Assembly: GCF_009901585.1 (NCBI RefSeq)
Contig: NZ_WXYO01000002.1
Coordinates: 28,769 to 92,768 of the forward strand
Length of the DNA: 64,000 nt
Source: Poritiphilus flavus
GTDB lineage: Bacteria; Bacteroidota; Bacteroidia; Flavobacteriales; Flavobacteriaceae
Reading direction: 5' to 3'
The notes below the pieces were generated by a model. It was not told where the DNA came from, searched no databases, and saw only the letters and a program-made list of their open reading frames with translations. This document shows positions 38,012 to 47,108 of this stretch, piece after piece. The first letter of the stretch is position 1, and every line of letters starts with the position of its first letter. Position numbers and translations under genes: made by a program.

Positions 38012-39592
38012 TTATTGACTCATCGTCATCAAAAACTCTTCGTTGTCACGCGTTTGTTTGATGCGTTGCTCCATAAACTCCATGGCCTCTACAGGATTCA
38101 TATCCGCGAGGTATTTGCGCATGATCCACATTCGCTGGATGGTATTTTCATCGAGCAACAGATCGTCTCTACGCGTACTGGAAGAGATCAGGTCTATTGC
38201 AGGGAATATTCTGCGGTTACTGATACGACGGTCAAGCTGCAATTCCATATTACCGGTTCCCTTGAATTCTTCAAAGATCACCTCGTCCATTTTTGAGCCG
38301 GTTTCTGTAAGTGCTGTGGCTATAATGGAAAGTGACCCGCCGTTTTCAATGTTTCGTGCCGCACCGAAAAAGCGCTTCGGTTTGTGGAGGGCATTGGCGT
38401 CAACCCCACCGGATAATACCTTACCTGATGCTGGCTGTACGGTGTTATAAGCCCTGGCCAAACGGGTAATGGAATCCAACAGAATAACCACATCATGTCC
38501 GCATTCTACCAGGCGTTTTGCTTTTTCAATTACGATATTGGCCACCCTTACGTGTTCAGTCGCTTCCTTGTCAAAGGTGGAAGCTACAACTTCTCCACGA
38601 ACGTTTCGTTGCATGTCCGTTACTTCCTCCGGTCTTTCATCGATCAGGAGGATGATCTGGTATACTTCGGGATGATTGGCGGCAATCGCATTGGCGATAT
38701 CCTTGAGCAACATGGTTTTACCAGTCTTTGGCTGGGAAACGATCATACCCCTTTGCCCTTTCCCAATGGGGGAGAACAGGTCTATGATCCTGGTTGAGAT
38801 ATTGCTTTGCTTCTCCGCGAGTTTGAACTTTTCCTTTGGAAATAAGGGTGTTAGATGTTCAAATGATACGCGATCCCTGACTACCTGCGGATCCAGGCCG
38901 TTGATCTTGTTTACCTTGATCAATGGAAAATACTTTTCGCCTTCCTTGGGAGGACGCACATTGCCCAGGACGGTATCCCCTGTCTTCAGGCCAAATAGCC
39001 TGATCTGGGATTGGGAAACATATATGTCGTCCGGAGAAGAGAGGTAATTGTAATCAGAAGAACGCAGAAAACCGTAGCCGTCGGACATGATATCCAGTAC
39101 ACCTTCGCTTTCGATGATACTGTCAAACTCGTATTCCGGTTGCTTGTATTTATTTTTCAGGTCCTTGTCAAAGTTGCTGCTTTTTTTATCCTGGCCATTC
39201 TTACTGTGATGACCTTTTTTGGGCTGATTCTTATGCTGTCCCTGACTTTTCTGATGTTCTTTTTTAGTGTCTTTTTGTTGCTCCTTAGGTTCTTCGGATA
39301 CTTGAGTTTGGGGAGCTTCAGCTACCATGGCTCCGTTGGTCTGGGAATCCTTTTTGCTGTGCTGAGCTTCTTTTTTTACCCGGGCTCTTTGAGGTCGTTG
39401 CCTTTGGGGCTTTTCTTTTTCTTCAGTCTTCTTATTTTCCTGAACTGCCTGTGGGTTACTCGCCTGTACGTCAAGGATTTGATAGACCAAATCTAATTTT
39501 TTAAGGGTTTTGAATTTAGGAACATTCAAACCCTTTGCAATTTCCTGAAGCTCGGGTAGCTTCTTTGCTTTTAAATCTGAAATTTCAAACAT
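38012..39592 (-). CDS. rho: Transcription termination factor Rho
   Basis: A 526-residue hexameric RNA helicase that ends transcription. An N-terminal Rho_N helical domain (1-43) is followed by a low-complexity Lys/Gln/Glu-rich insertion (about 45-152) found in Bacteroidota Rho. Then come the cold-shock-like RNA-binding domain ('[18 protein letters not shown]') and the RecA-type ATPase with Walker A 'SQPKTGKT' (286-293), '[13 protein letters not shown]' and the Q-loop '[19 protein letters not shown]'. It is divergent from the DUF4293 gene, with its own terminator. Confidence 0.97.
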   Translation of the reverse strand: MFEISDLKAKKLPELQEIAKGLNVPKFKTLKKLDLVYQILDVQASNPQAVQENKKTEEKEKPQRQRPQRARVKKEAQHSKKDSQTNGAMVAEAPQTQVSEEPKEQQKDTKKEHQKSQGQHKNQPKKGHHSKNGQDKKSSNFDKDLKNKYKQPEYEFDSIIESEGVLDIMSDGYGFLRSSDYNYLSSPDDIYVSQSQIRLFGLKTGDTVLGNVRPPKEGEKYFPLIKVNKINGLDPQVVRDRVSFEHLTPLFPKEKFKLAEKQSNISTRIIDLFSPIGKGQRGMIVSQPKTGKTMLLKDIANAIAANHPEVYQIILLIDERPEEVTDMQRNVRGEVVASTFDKEATEHVRVANIVIEKAKRLVECGHDVVILLDSITRLARAYNTVQPASGKVLSGGVDANALHKPKRFFGAARNIENGGSLSIIATALTETGSKMDEVIFEEFKGTGNMELQLDRRISNRRIFPAIDLISSSTRRDDLLLDENTIQRMWIMRKYLADMNPVEAMEFMEQRIKQTRDNEEFLMTMSQ

Positions 39593-39838
39593 TAAATGAT
39601 GTATAAATTCTACGTGTTACAAAAAATGAAGTGTATTGTTATTTGGGTATTACTCGGGAAAGATATCCCTTATTGGTAAGTGCTATAACGAATAACGAAG
39701 CAATAATACAAATTATTTTCAACATTTGATCGTATATGCCCCATTTATTTGAGGTTTTGGCCCAAAATTTGTGAGCCCCAATGGACTGCCCAGAACTCAT
39801 TTTTTTGGGTTTTCATAGTAAGTTTATAAAAAGACACG

Positions 39839-39846
39839 TATTTTTG
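39839..39846 (+). promoter_or_regulatory. Candidate -7 promoter element of the DUF4293 gene
   Basis: TATTTTTG fits TAnnTTTG, 18 bp before the chosen ATG at 39865. It lies inside the longer open frame that starts at 39781, which supports the shorter gene. Confidence 0.55.
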
Positions 39847-39864
39847 CCCTTCCAAAATAAGGCG

Positions 39865-40275
39865 ATGATCCAACGCATACAAACAGTCTATCTTATACTA
39901 GTCGCTCTTTTAGCGGGTGGTCTGCCGTTCGGGCTATCGCTTTGGACCAATGCCGAAGGTGTACAGCAATACGCCGGCAGTGTTCTTTGGATTTCCATTG
40001 TTTTTTACGTGGTGGCAGCAATGGCTCTGCTATCCATTTTTTTATACAAAAACAGGCAAAATCAATTCTTCCTAAACAGGTTGAATATTTTGTTGAACCT
40101 TTTTTTACTAGGATTTTTCGTTTACCGATCGCTAAACTTATCCGGAGAGGCCGCGGTCTCTGAGAAGGGTATTGGGATGCTGATTCCTGTATTTTCTATC
40201 GTTTTTTTGGTCCTTGCCAATAGGGCTATTAAGAAGGATGAAGATCTTGTAAAATCTGTTGATCGCCTACGTTAA
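39865..40275 (+). CDS. DUF4293 family membrane protein
   Basis: 136 residues from ATG 39865 ('MIQRIQTVYLILVALLAGGL'), the usual start of DUF4293; the upstream extension to 39781 would run through the promoter. Four membrane helices are visible (about residues 5-22, 42-62, 72-90 and 103-120). The family is restricted to Bacteroidota and its function is unknown. Adjacency to rho, here divergent with a 272-bp gap, is common in Flavobacteriaceae as I recall. Confidence 0.9.
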   Translation: MIQRIQTVYLILVALLAGGLPFGLSLWTNAEGVQQYAGSVLWISIVFYVVAAMALLSIFLYKNRQNQFFLNRLNILLNLFLLGFFVYRSLNLSGEAAVSEKGIGMLIPVFSIVFLVLANRAIKKDEDLVKSVDRLR

Positions 40276-40303
40276 ACCTAACATCTTAGTAGTATTAGTG
40301 CGT

Positions 40304-40338
40304 ACCCCCTGACGAGCTCTGACTGGTCAGGGGGTTTG
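40304..40338 (+). terminator. Rho-independent terminator after the DUF4293 gene
   Basis: A 10-bp perfect stem ACCCCCTGAC / GTCAGGGGGT (40304-40313 with 40326-40335), followed by TT. Confidence 0.8.
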
Positions 40339-40404
40339 CATTTCTAGCATGCTGTTCGCTTTTTCCGGCGGATCCTTATTACTAACCGGAATCTGATTAA
40401 TGGA

Positions 40405-40947
40405 CTAGTTTGCCTCCTTATACGCTGCTCGTAACCAGATTATAAGTTCTTCGTCTACCTCGTCCGGAGCGGTAAGCTGCACCCGGTGAGTACACATGGT
40501 CCCGAAAGGGCCGGAATTACCAAGACGTCCTGAAGCGGGCGTATTCCGGAGCTTAAGGCCAAGATCAATTCTGCTCTTTGTGGCTGGTTTTATAAGTGCA
40601 AACTGTTTTTTCCTGATGATACTTACGGAGGATTTTTTGGGTGTTTTTACCACATCACCTCCAAATGTTTCCACCACTTCAACAAGCTTTTCGTAAATGG
40701 GGATCAAATTTTCCTTGCCCTGGTATTGCTTCGTTAAAAGTTCTTCAGCGCTGTCTTGCTGCTCTTTTGACAGTAAAACAATAGTGTTGGCAAAACCATG
40801 GGTAAGCCCGTGCTCCTTTTTTAGGAAATTCATAGCGTCAGAGTGTTTTGAAAATGACTTTTGACGGAGTATTTTTTTCCATTCTTCCAGGGATTTTCCC
40901 GTTTTTTCCGGCATGTTTGCGATCATGGTTTGCCTGGCTTTATCCAT
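40405..40947 (-). CDS. DUF4287/DUF5655 domain protein
   Basis: A 180-residue cytoplasmic protein. The N-terminal DUF4287 domain (1-75) has 'TGKSLEEWKKIL' and 'LKKEHGLTHGFANTIVLLS'. The C-terminal DUF5655 domain (about 80-178) has 'IPIYEKLVEVVETFGGDV', 'SVSIIRKKQFALIKPATKSR', 'DLGLKL' and 'VDEELIIWLRAAY'. Neither domain has a known activity; the second is related to proteins predicted to bind nucleic acid or other small ligands. It is transcribed alone between a convergent terminator and the AraC gene. Confidence 0.9.
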   Translation of the reverse strand: MDKARQTMIANMPEKTGKSLEEWKKILRQKSFSKHSDAMNFLKKEHGLTHGFANTIVLLSKEQQDSAEELLTKQYQGKENLIPIYEKLVEVVETFGGDVVKTPKKSSVSIIRKKQFALIKPATKSRIDLGLKLRNTPASGRLGNSGPFGTMCTHRVQLTAPDEVDEELIIWLRAAYKEAN

Positions 40948-41052
40948 AACAAGTGGTTTTTAGAAATTATACATTCAGCTCTGCTTTCGTGATAACCAAA
41001 AGACGTCTAATTTCAAAGTAAAGGGATTGGCTGTTAGCGGGATAGTAAAAAA

Positions 41053-41886
41053 TTAACCTTCGCGGTCCAGGGGGAAAAAATTGGATTCTTCTTCTTTGTG
41101 GAATTCTTGCCGTATGAATTGCCGGGGATTAAATCCGGAAAACGCCTTGAACTCTTTAATAAAATGCGATTGATCTGAGTAACCACAATCATAGGCAATT
41201 TGAGACCAGCTGATCTTCTCCTCTTTTTGAACTTTTGCCAGAATATCATTGAATCTGAATATGCGGTGAAGGATTTTAGGGGTAAGCCCACAATATCGCT
41301 TAAACTGTTCAATAAGGTGCTTTTGGGTCTTTGGATAACGCTCTAAAACCTCTTTGAATGGGATCCCAGGTTTCTGGATGAGGTCCTTGGCCACCGCGGT
41401 CATCTCTGTTGCGGGTACCTTTTTTTGATCGAAACGCGATTCCAGCCAGCGGCCCGCAGACTTAAATTTGTCCTGAGAATCCGACCCGAGCAGTAACTCG
41501 TTCCGGAAATCAAAAATGCCTTCCCCCAGGATATCCTCTGCCGGAACCACACGGTTGTTAAGTTCACTCATAGGGATATGCAGAAAAGGCATTCCACCGT
41601 AGGCTTTAAATTGCACAACGAACATTTCGGATCTGTGGTGGGCAGAAATGGAAATATGGTTTTCGTGCATGCCGGAGATCCAGACCCTCGTATAGGTCTC
41701 CTTAGGTTTAAGAGTATCGTTGTGGAAAGTGTTCCGTGGCATATCGTCCAATTCAAAAATGAGAAAGGAATGCCCTGTTGGGACCACACGTTCTATAGAG
41801 TGATCAGGAATAAAATCCTTGAAGTGAAACACCGCTTCGATGTATTCGTTAAAAGGAGCAGGAACTGGATAATGATTGAATATCAA
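41053..41886 (-). CDS. AraC-family transcriptional regulator with DUF6597-like sensor
   Basis: A 277-residue regulator. The N-terminal part (1-130, 'PVPAPFNEYIEAVFHF', 'VPTGHSFLIFELDD', 'VQFKAYGGMPFLHIPMSEL') resembles the DUF6597 sensor-like domain. The C-terminal AraC DNA-binding domain (about 165-262) shows 'TQKHLIEQFKRYCGLTPK' and 'IAYDCGYSDQSHFIKEFKAF' followed by 'GFNPRQF'. The inducer and targets are unknown. It is the only regulator near the DUF4287 and phosphoesterase genes, all on the minus strand with no tight coupling (41 bp to the phosphoesterase stop). Confidence 0.9.
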   Translation of the reverse strand: MIFNHYPVPAPFNEYIEAVFHFKDFIPDHSIERVVPTGHSFLIFELDDMPRNTFHNDTLKPKETYTRVWISGMHENHISISAHHRSEMFVVQFKAYGGMPFLHIPMSELNNRVVPAEDILGEGIFDFRNELLLGSDSQDKFKSAGRWLESRFDQKKVPATEMTAVAKDLIQKPGIPFKEVLERYPKTQKHLIEQFKRYCGLTPKILHRIFRFNDILAKVQKEEKISWSQIAYDCGYSDQSHFIKEFKAFSGFNPRQFIRQEFHKEEESNFFPLDREG

Positions 41887-41927
41887 TTTCTAAGTGGTCA
41901 AAGGATCAGCTTAAAAGTACTAAAAAC

Positions 41928-42422
41928 TCAACGCTTGCCCAATTCAACTACCTCCAGGTTCTCAATCTTCTTACCGTCTATGGTAAACCTGAGCATGGTT
42001 CTGGTCTGATGGAATCCGTGTTTACCACAAGCTCCCGGATTCATATGTAAAAGGTTGAATTTCTTATCCCACATTACTTTGAGGATATGCGAATGGCCGC
42101 ATATGAAAAGATTCGGGGCTTTAACGGATATTTCCTGCCGCACCCTGGGATTGTAACGATCAGGGTAGCCGCCTATATGGGTAATCCAAACATCTACCTC
42201 TTCACAAAAAAAGCGAAGGTCCAGCGGAAATTCCCTTCGGACCTTATCATCGTCAATATTGCCGTAAACAGCTCTCAGGGGATTCAAACTGCTGAGCGCA
42301 TCTGTTACCCCCAGGTTTCCAATGTCTCCGGCATGCCAGATCTCATCTGCCTTGGCCGCGTAATCCAGGATACGATCGTCCATATGCCCATGAGTATCGG
42401 AAAGTAGCAGGATGTTAGTCAT
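41928..42422 (-). CDS. Metallophosphoesterase (YfcE/MJ0936-like)
   Basis: A 164-residue calcineurin-like phosphoesterase with a dinuclear metal site: 'ILLLSDTHGHMDDRIL' (D-x-H), 'IWHAGDIGN' (GD), 'AVYGNIDDDKVR' (GN-D), 'WITHIGGYPD' (H) and 'ICGHSHILKV' (GHSH). Members hydrolyse phosphodiesters in vitro and the physiological substrate is uncertain. Its ATG abuts the second mosaic repeat block, which replaces a normal upstream region. Confidence 0.93.
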   Translation of the reverse strand: MTNILLLSDTHGHMDDRILDYAAKADEIWHAGDIGNLGVTDALSSLNPLRAVYGNIDDDKVRREFPLDLRFFCEEVDVWITHIGGYPDRYNPRVRQEISVKAPNLFICGHSHILKVMWDKKFNLLHMNPGACGKHGFHQTRTMLRFTIDGKKIENLEVVELGKR

Positions 42423-42423
42423 A

Positions 42424-42945
42424 TTTTAGTTGATGGTTGATAGTTGATAGTTGATGAATAGACTATTAGACCGTTCTGACAGCAAGATAGATCTAACATG
42501 GATTTAAAGTTGAAAAACAAGTTTAAGTTCAATTGATAAGTTTTGAGTTGTTGGTGATAAATTTTAAATCTTTAGCTACTGTTCACTGTTCACTGTTCAC
42601 TGTTCACTGTTTACTGATTACTGTTCACTGCCAACTGAAATCGGGGTTCTAAACCCAACCCTGTGATTAAGGTAGCTGCTGGCACTGTAATTTAAAAACA
42701 GAGGGGATATTTTTTAATTTCAAATACAAGCAAATGTTCAAATTATAAATTTTGAGTTGTTGGTGTTAAATTTTAAGTTTAAAACAACAGCTCATTAATT
42801 ACTGTCTACCTATTATCTACCCCTCGACTGCCCGTCCGAATGCCTTGGCCGGGCGGACGCTCGAACTGACATCGTCAACATTAACTGCTCACTGCTTACT
42901 GCCAACCGCCTACTGTTCACTGATTACTGCCCACTGTTCACTATA
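42424..42945. repeat. Mosaic non-coding repeat block between the phosphoesterase gene and truA
   Basis: No gene is visible. Modules recur from the block at 22553-23547: a GTTGATGGTTGATAGTTGATA run at the left edge, module A (about 42506-42570, 'AAGTTTAAGTTCAATTGATA'), module C ACTGTTCACTG repeats (42578-42636), module B of 65 bp (42637-42701, 'GAAATCGGGGTTCTAAACCC'), a second module A-like stretch (42710-42790), a hairpin GTCCG...CGGAC (42834-42858), then more module C (42885-42940). The order A-C-B-A-C-hairpin-C and the orientation match the first block. Confidence 0.85.
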
Positions 42946-42949
42946 TTTA
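42942..42949 (+). promoter_or_regulatory. Candidate -7 promoter element of truA
   Basis: TATATTTA, one base off TAnnTTTG, lies at the right edge of the repeat block, 24 bp before the truA TTG start. Confidence 0.4.
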
Positions 42950-42973
42950 TCCTTCCTAAAGTAGCATAAATCC

Positions 42974-43726
42974 TTGAGATATTTTATTGTATTTTCTTAT
43001 TTCGGTAAGTCGTATCACGGATGGCAACGACAACCCAATGCTCTGAGCGTTCAGGAGGTGATGGAGGATGTATTTTCTACCCTTTTGCGTAAACAGATAT
43101 CACTTACAGCCGCCGGAAGGACGGACACCGGAGTGCATGCGCGAAAAATGGTGGCTCACGCGGATCTGGATCTACCTGAACAACCGGAAGAACTCGTAAG
43201 AAGGCTTAATTCCTTTTTGCCGGAGGATATTGCCGTTTATTCTTTTATTCCAGTAAAGGAAGATGCTCATGCCCGGTTTGATGCCATTGAAAGGTCTTAC
43301 GAATATTGGATAAGCCCAAAAAAGAATCCGTTTTACATGGACACCGCCTATCACCTCAGAAGTCCGCTTGAGCTTTCGAAAATGAACGAAGCTGCTTCAC
43401 TGCTCCTTCGGTTTGATGATTTCGAGTGTTTTTCCAAATCGAATACGGATGTAAAAACCTTTCTGTGCGATATTAAAAGTGCGGGTTGGGTCGAAGAAGA
43501 AGACCGCATAGTCTTCAGGATTACCGCGGATCGTTTTCTTAGAAATATGGTCCGGGCCATAGTGGGTACCTTACTCGATGTGGGTCAGGGGAAGATCAGC
43601 GTAGCAGATGTTAAGACAATTATAAAAAGTAAGGATAGGAGCAAGGCAGGGGTTTCCGTACCAGCAAAAGGACTATATTTGACGGAGGTAAAATACCCCG
43701 ACAGGATTCTGAAAATAGATGGATAA
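42974..43726 (+). CDS. truA: tRNA pseudouridine synthase A
   Basis: A 250-residue enzyme that makes pseudouridine at positions 38-40 of the tRNA anticodon arm. The start is TTG: the reading frame has a TAG at 42962 and no ATG or GTG before the conserved 'RYFIVFSYFGKSYHGWQRQP'. The catalytic Asp is in 'LTAAGRTDTGVHARKMVAH'; 'DAIERSYEYWISPKKNPF' and 'ITADRFLRNMVRAIVGTLLD' are further family motifs. The 3' end overlaps the start of the ABC exporter by 8 bp, so the two are co-translated. Confidence 0.96.
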   Translation: MRYFIVFSYFGKSYHGWQRQPNALSVQEVMEDVFSTLLRKQISLTAAGRTDTGVHARKMVAHADLDLPEQPEELVRRLNSFLPEDIAVYSFIPVKEDAHARFDAIERSYEYWISPKKNPFYMDTAYHLRSPLELSKMNEAASLLLRFDDFECFSKSNTDVKTFLCDIKSAGWVEEEDRIVFRITADRFLRNMVRAIVGTLLDVGQGKISVADVKTIIKSKDRSKAGVSVPAKGLYLTEVKYPDRILKIDG

Positions 43727-45485
43727 AGATACCGGAAAAGCTTTTGATTTTAGATTGTTTAAAAGGGTAATGGCGCACACCAGGCCCTACCGGCTTACCT
43801 TCTTTGGGGTGGCTCTTTCTGCTATTTTGCTCACCCTCTTCGCGGTTCTTACGCCTTATCTGGTCAGGAGCATTATTGACGATGCGATCAGTAACAGGGA
43901 TTCGGAACTATTGCTCTACCTCTCACTTGGGATGTTGGCCGTTTTGATCGGGCAAGTGGTATTCCAGTTACTTTTTAACTACTATGCGAACTGGTTGGGA
44001 GAATCTGTCATCAAGGATATACGGATCAAGTTGTTCAAAAGAATGCTGGGTTTCAAAATGCAGTATTACGATAATTCTTCCATAGGGGTATTGGTAACCC
44101 GGGCCGTGGCAGATATGCAGCGTATTGGTGAGATATTCAGTCAGGGCTTTTTTGTGATCGTAGCTGATCTGCTCAAAATGCTGGCCGCCGCTTCCATCAT
44201 GCTAATCTGGAACTGGAAACTGGCACTGATCGTATTTGCGGTACTACCGGTTATACTATACGCCACCAGACTTTTTCAACAGGCGATGAAAGTTGCCTTT
44301 ATTGAGGTCCGGGCACAGGTTTCCAATCTGAATTCCTTTGTTCAGGAACGGATAACCGGGATGAAGATCGTGCAGTTGTTCACTCGAGAGCGTATTGAAA
44401 GCAAGAACTTTCGCGAGATCAACGAAAAACACCAGAATGCCTGGCTAAAGACAGTTTGGTACAATTCATTCTTTTTCCCGGTAGCCGAGATCGTTACCTC
44501 TATAGCTATAGGTTTGGTGGTATGGTACGGAGGATTGCAAAACATCGCCAACATAGGTGAAAACCTGGCCGGAACTATTTTTGGATTTATCCTTTTCATA
44601 GAAATGCTTTTCAGGCCTTTAAGGCAAATTGCGGACAAGTTCAATACGCTGCAAATGGGTATGGTCGCGGCTAACAGGGTGTTTAAGATCCTGGATACGG
44701 AGAGCCATATTCCGGATACCGGAACTTTACAAAAAGACGACGTCAGAGGAACTATAGAATTTAAGGATGTTCGATTTGGATATCTGGAAGACGAAGAGGT
44801 ATTACACGGGGTTTCTTTCAAAGCCAATGCCGGAGAAACCGTTGCTATCGTAGGGGCAACAGGAGCCGGAAAATCTACCATAATAAACCTGTTGAACCGT
44901 TTTTACGAGATCAACTCAGGAAGTATACTGGTGGATGGCATAGACATCAAGGACTTTAGCTTGTCCTCCCTGAGACAGCATATAGCCGTTGTTCTTCAGG
45001 ATGTCTTCCTATTCGCGGATACCATCGCCAATAATATCACTTTGAGGAATGACAGTATTTCACTGGAATCCATAGAATCGGCGGCCAAACAGATCGGGGT
45101 ACATAATTTTATACAGAGCCTGCCGGAAGGGTATCAATACAATGTAAAAGAGCGGGGTACCATGCTTAGTAGCGGTCAAAGACAGCTTATAGCCTTTCTC
45201 AGGGCCTATGTGAGCAATCCTAGCATACTGGTTCTGGACGAGGCTACATCTTCGGTAGATACCTATTCTGAGCAACTGATCCAGAAAGCCACGGAAAAGA
45301 TCACGGAAGGCAGGACTTCCATCATCATTGCACACCGATTGGCAACCATCAAAAAAGCGGATAAGATACTGGTCATGGATGCCGGAAGGATCGTAGAGAC
45401 CGGAACTCATAAAGAACTTCTAAAAAAAGGGGGTTATTACAGCAACCTCTACGAAGCACAGTTCCTGGCTGAAGAAGTTGCCTGA
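43719..45485 (+). CDS. ABC exporter, fused membrane and ATPase domains (MsbA-like)
   Basis: A 588-residue half-transporter that works as a homodimer or heterodimer in the inner membrane. The six-helix type-1 exporter domain (about 15-320) precedes the ATPase: Walker A 'IVGATGAGKSTIINLL' (near residue 385), Q-loop 'VVLQDVFLF', signature 'MLSSGQRQLIAF', Walker B 'ILVLDEATSSVD' and H-loop 'IIIAHRLATI'. The substrate may be a lipid or a drug; nothing in the context decides. Bacteroidota usually carry this gene beside truA. Its stop is 1 bp from the stop of the convergent DUF3667 gene. Confidence 0.95.
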   Translation: MDKDTGKAFDFRLFKRVMAHTRPYRLTFFGVALSAILLTLFAVLTPYLVRSIIDDAISNRDSELLLYLSLGMLAVLIGQVVFQLLFNYYANWLGESVIKDIRIKLFKRMLGFKMQYYDNSSIGVLVTRAVADMQRIGEIFSQGFFVIVADLLKMLAAASIMLIWNWKLALIVFAVLPVILYATRLFQQAMKVAFIEVRAQVSNLNSFVQERITGMKIVQLFTRERIESKNFREINEKHQNAWLKTVWYNSFFFPVAEIVTSIAIGLVVWYGGLQNIANIGENLAGTIFGFILFIEMLFRPLRQIADKFNTLQMGMVAANRVFKILDTESHIPDTGTLQKDDVRGTIEFKDVRFGYLEDEEVLHGVSFKANAGETVAIVGATGAGKSTIINLLNRFYEINSGSILVDGIDIKDFSLSSLRQHIAVVLQDVFLFADTIANNITLRNDSISLESIESAAKQIGVHNFIQSLPEGYQYNVKERGTMLSSGQRQLIAFLRAYVSNPSILVLDEATSSVDTYSEQLIQKATEKITEGRTSIIIAHRLATIKKADKILVMDAGRIVETGTHKELLKKGGYYSNLYEAQFLAEEVA

Positions 45486-45486
45486 T

Positions 45487-46254
45487 TTATTTTGGTAAGT
45501 AATCGGAAAACGAAAGCACGCCGGTAACGATTAATACCAAATTGATCAACATTCCCATCATAAAGAAACCAATCCCGAATAAGAACAAAAACAGCAGCGA
45601 TCTCCCAATGCTCAGTCTTCCATTAAGCCTGTTCAAAATATACACCGCCAATAAAGCCATTAACAGTATAAACACGTAGGAAGACTCCAAATACATTGTG
45701 GGAGCGAATATCATAACCAAAATAGTGAATGGAAAACTAGCCAAACTGTAGTGTGCCAGGCTATAGATGCCAACCACCAGGAATTCTGTAAAATTGTAAT
45801 TGCGCTTATTAAATAGTATCCATCCCAAAAAGCCAAGTATCGGTATATAAAGCAGGAAAACGAAGGAGCTGAAATCAAGGGATACTGTCATTATTTTCTC
45901 GGCCACCTCCGGGTTCAGGGCATTGCCCATATCTCCCGTAAAGATATCGTCCCAGAAGACCTTCCGCATCAGGAAAAGAGAAAGCCCCGATACGGTCAGG
46001 GCGATTCCCAGGTAACTCACCGGATTCAGATATTTTCTGCGAATACCGGCGACATAACATCCAATAACTTCCTGAGGTTTGGTAAACATGTGTTTAAAAG
46101 TCATCAGGAAGGTGTTGTCCATGTTGAAATACCGCTCAGTAACATCGTACCAGAGGTTTTTCAGACTAAGACGGTTGCGTATCACTTTAGCCCCGCAAAC
46201 CGGGCAATAGTTGTAATCCGTACGCAGGTCCGTCCCACAATTTTTACAAGCCAT
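45487..46254 (-). CDS. DUF3667 membrane protein with zinc-ribbon start
   Basis: 255 residues. A zinc ribbon 'CKNCGTDLRTDYNYCPVCGA' (3-22, two CxxC pairs) precedes a short amphipathic segment and about five to six membrane helices (roughly 80-97, 125-145, 158-175, 180-200, 205-222 and 225-248). This is the DUF3667 pattern common in Bacteroidota, with no known function. It lies immediately downstream of cdaA on the minus strand (12 bp), so the two are probably co-transcribed. No terminator separates it from the convergent ABC exporter. Confidence 0.92.
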   Translation of the reverse strand: MACKNCGTDLRTDYNYCPVCGAKVIRNRLSLKNLWYDVTERYFNMDNTFLMTFKHMFTKPQEVIGCYVAGIRRKYLNPVSYLGIALTVSGLSLFLMRKVFWDDIFTGDMGNALNPEVAEKIMTVSLDFSSFVFLLYIPILGFLGWILFNKRNYNFTEFLVVGIYSLAHYSLASFPFTILVMIFAPTMYLESSYVFILLMALLAVYILNRLNGRLSIGRSLLFLFLFGIGFFMMGMLINLVLIVTGVLSFSDYLPK

Positions 46255-46266
46255 TCGGTTGGTCAG

Positions 46267-47052
46267 TTATATTAGGTCTTCTCTTATTTGATTGCTTAGT
46301 TCAGTTAGGTCGTTATACAACATGAATTCTCCGTTCTTAATATAGGAGATCTGTCCGGTCTCTTCACTTACCACTAAGGCAAGAGCGTCTGTACGTTCTG
46401 TGATACCCACGGCTGCCCGATGCCTTAGCCCAAACCTGAGCGGTATGGATCTTTCTTTAGACACCGGCAGTATAACCCTTGTGGCCACAATATGGTTGTT
46501 TTCAATAATAGCAGCCCCATCATGTAAGGGACTGTTCTTATAAAATATGCTCTCTATGATGGGTTGATTCACCTCCACGTTCATGGAATCTCCAGAGGAT
46601 TTCACAAAATCCAGGGAGTTGTTTCGCTTTAGTACCAGGATGGCCCCTGTCCTGCTTTGGCCCATTCTTTCACAAGCTGCCAGTACGGCCTCTACATTAA
46701 GCTCCAGGGAAACACCCTCCTGTTTGAGGAATTTCAACCTCTTCATGAAATTCCTCTTATTGGCGAAATTAGTAGACCCTATCATCAACAGGAACTTCCG
46801 GATCTCCTGCTGAAATACAATGATCAGGGCGATCAAGCCCACCTGCATAAAGCCACCTACCATACTGCTGATCATTTTCATGTCGAGCAATTGGGTGAGT
46901 TTCCAGAACCCCCAGACGATCACTATGCCAATAAAGATATTGATGGCGACGGTACCGCGTACTAATTTGTAGATGTAATAGAGAAGAACTGCGACAAGGA
47001 CAATGTCTATGATATCCGTTATTCCGAACTCCAGAAAATCTAAAAAATCCAA
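46267..47052 (-). CDS. cdaA: Diadenylate cyclase CdaA (c-di-AMP synthase)
   Basis: A 261-residue membrane-bound enzyme that joins two ATP into the second messenger c-di-AMP, which governs osmolyte transport and envelope homeostasis. Three N-terminal membrane helices (about 13-32, 35-52 and 64-84) precede the DAC domain with the two hallmark motifs 'NSPLHDGAAII' (DGA) and 'GLRHRAAVGITE' (RHR). No c-di-AMP phosphodiesterase or CdaR partner is visible in the window. folP lies upstream, 56 bp away, on the same strand. Confidence 0.96.
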   Translation of the reverse strand: MDFLDFLEFGITDIIDIVLVAVLLYYIYKLVRGTVAINIFIGIVIVWGFWKLTQLLDMKMISSMVGGFMQVGLIALIIVFQQEIRKFLLMIGSTNFANKRNFMKRLKFLKQEGVSLELNVEAVLAACERMGQSRTGAILVLKRNNSLDFVKSSGDSMNVEVNQPIIESIFYKNSPLHDGAAIIENNHIVATRVILPVSKERSIPLRFGLRHRAAVGITERTDALALVVSEETGQISYIKNGEFMLYNDLTELSNQIREDLI

Positions 47053-47108
47053 TCCTTGTTGTTTTTGTAAAATTAATCAAAATAGGGAAACAAAAAATCA
47101 GCCTTTTC

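Noticed and set aside
39011..39496. 161-codon plus-strand frame rich in Phe/Leu, looking like a membrane protein
   Set aside because: It is the reverse complement of the Lys/Gln-rich insertion of Rho, which necessarily reads as Phe/Leu codons.
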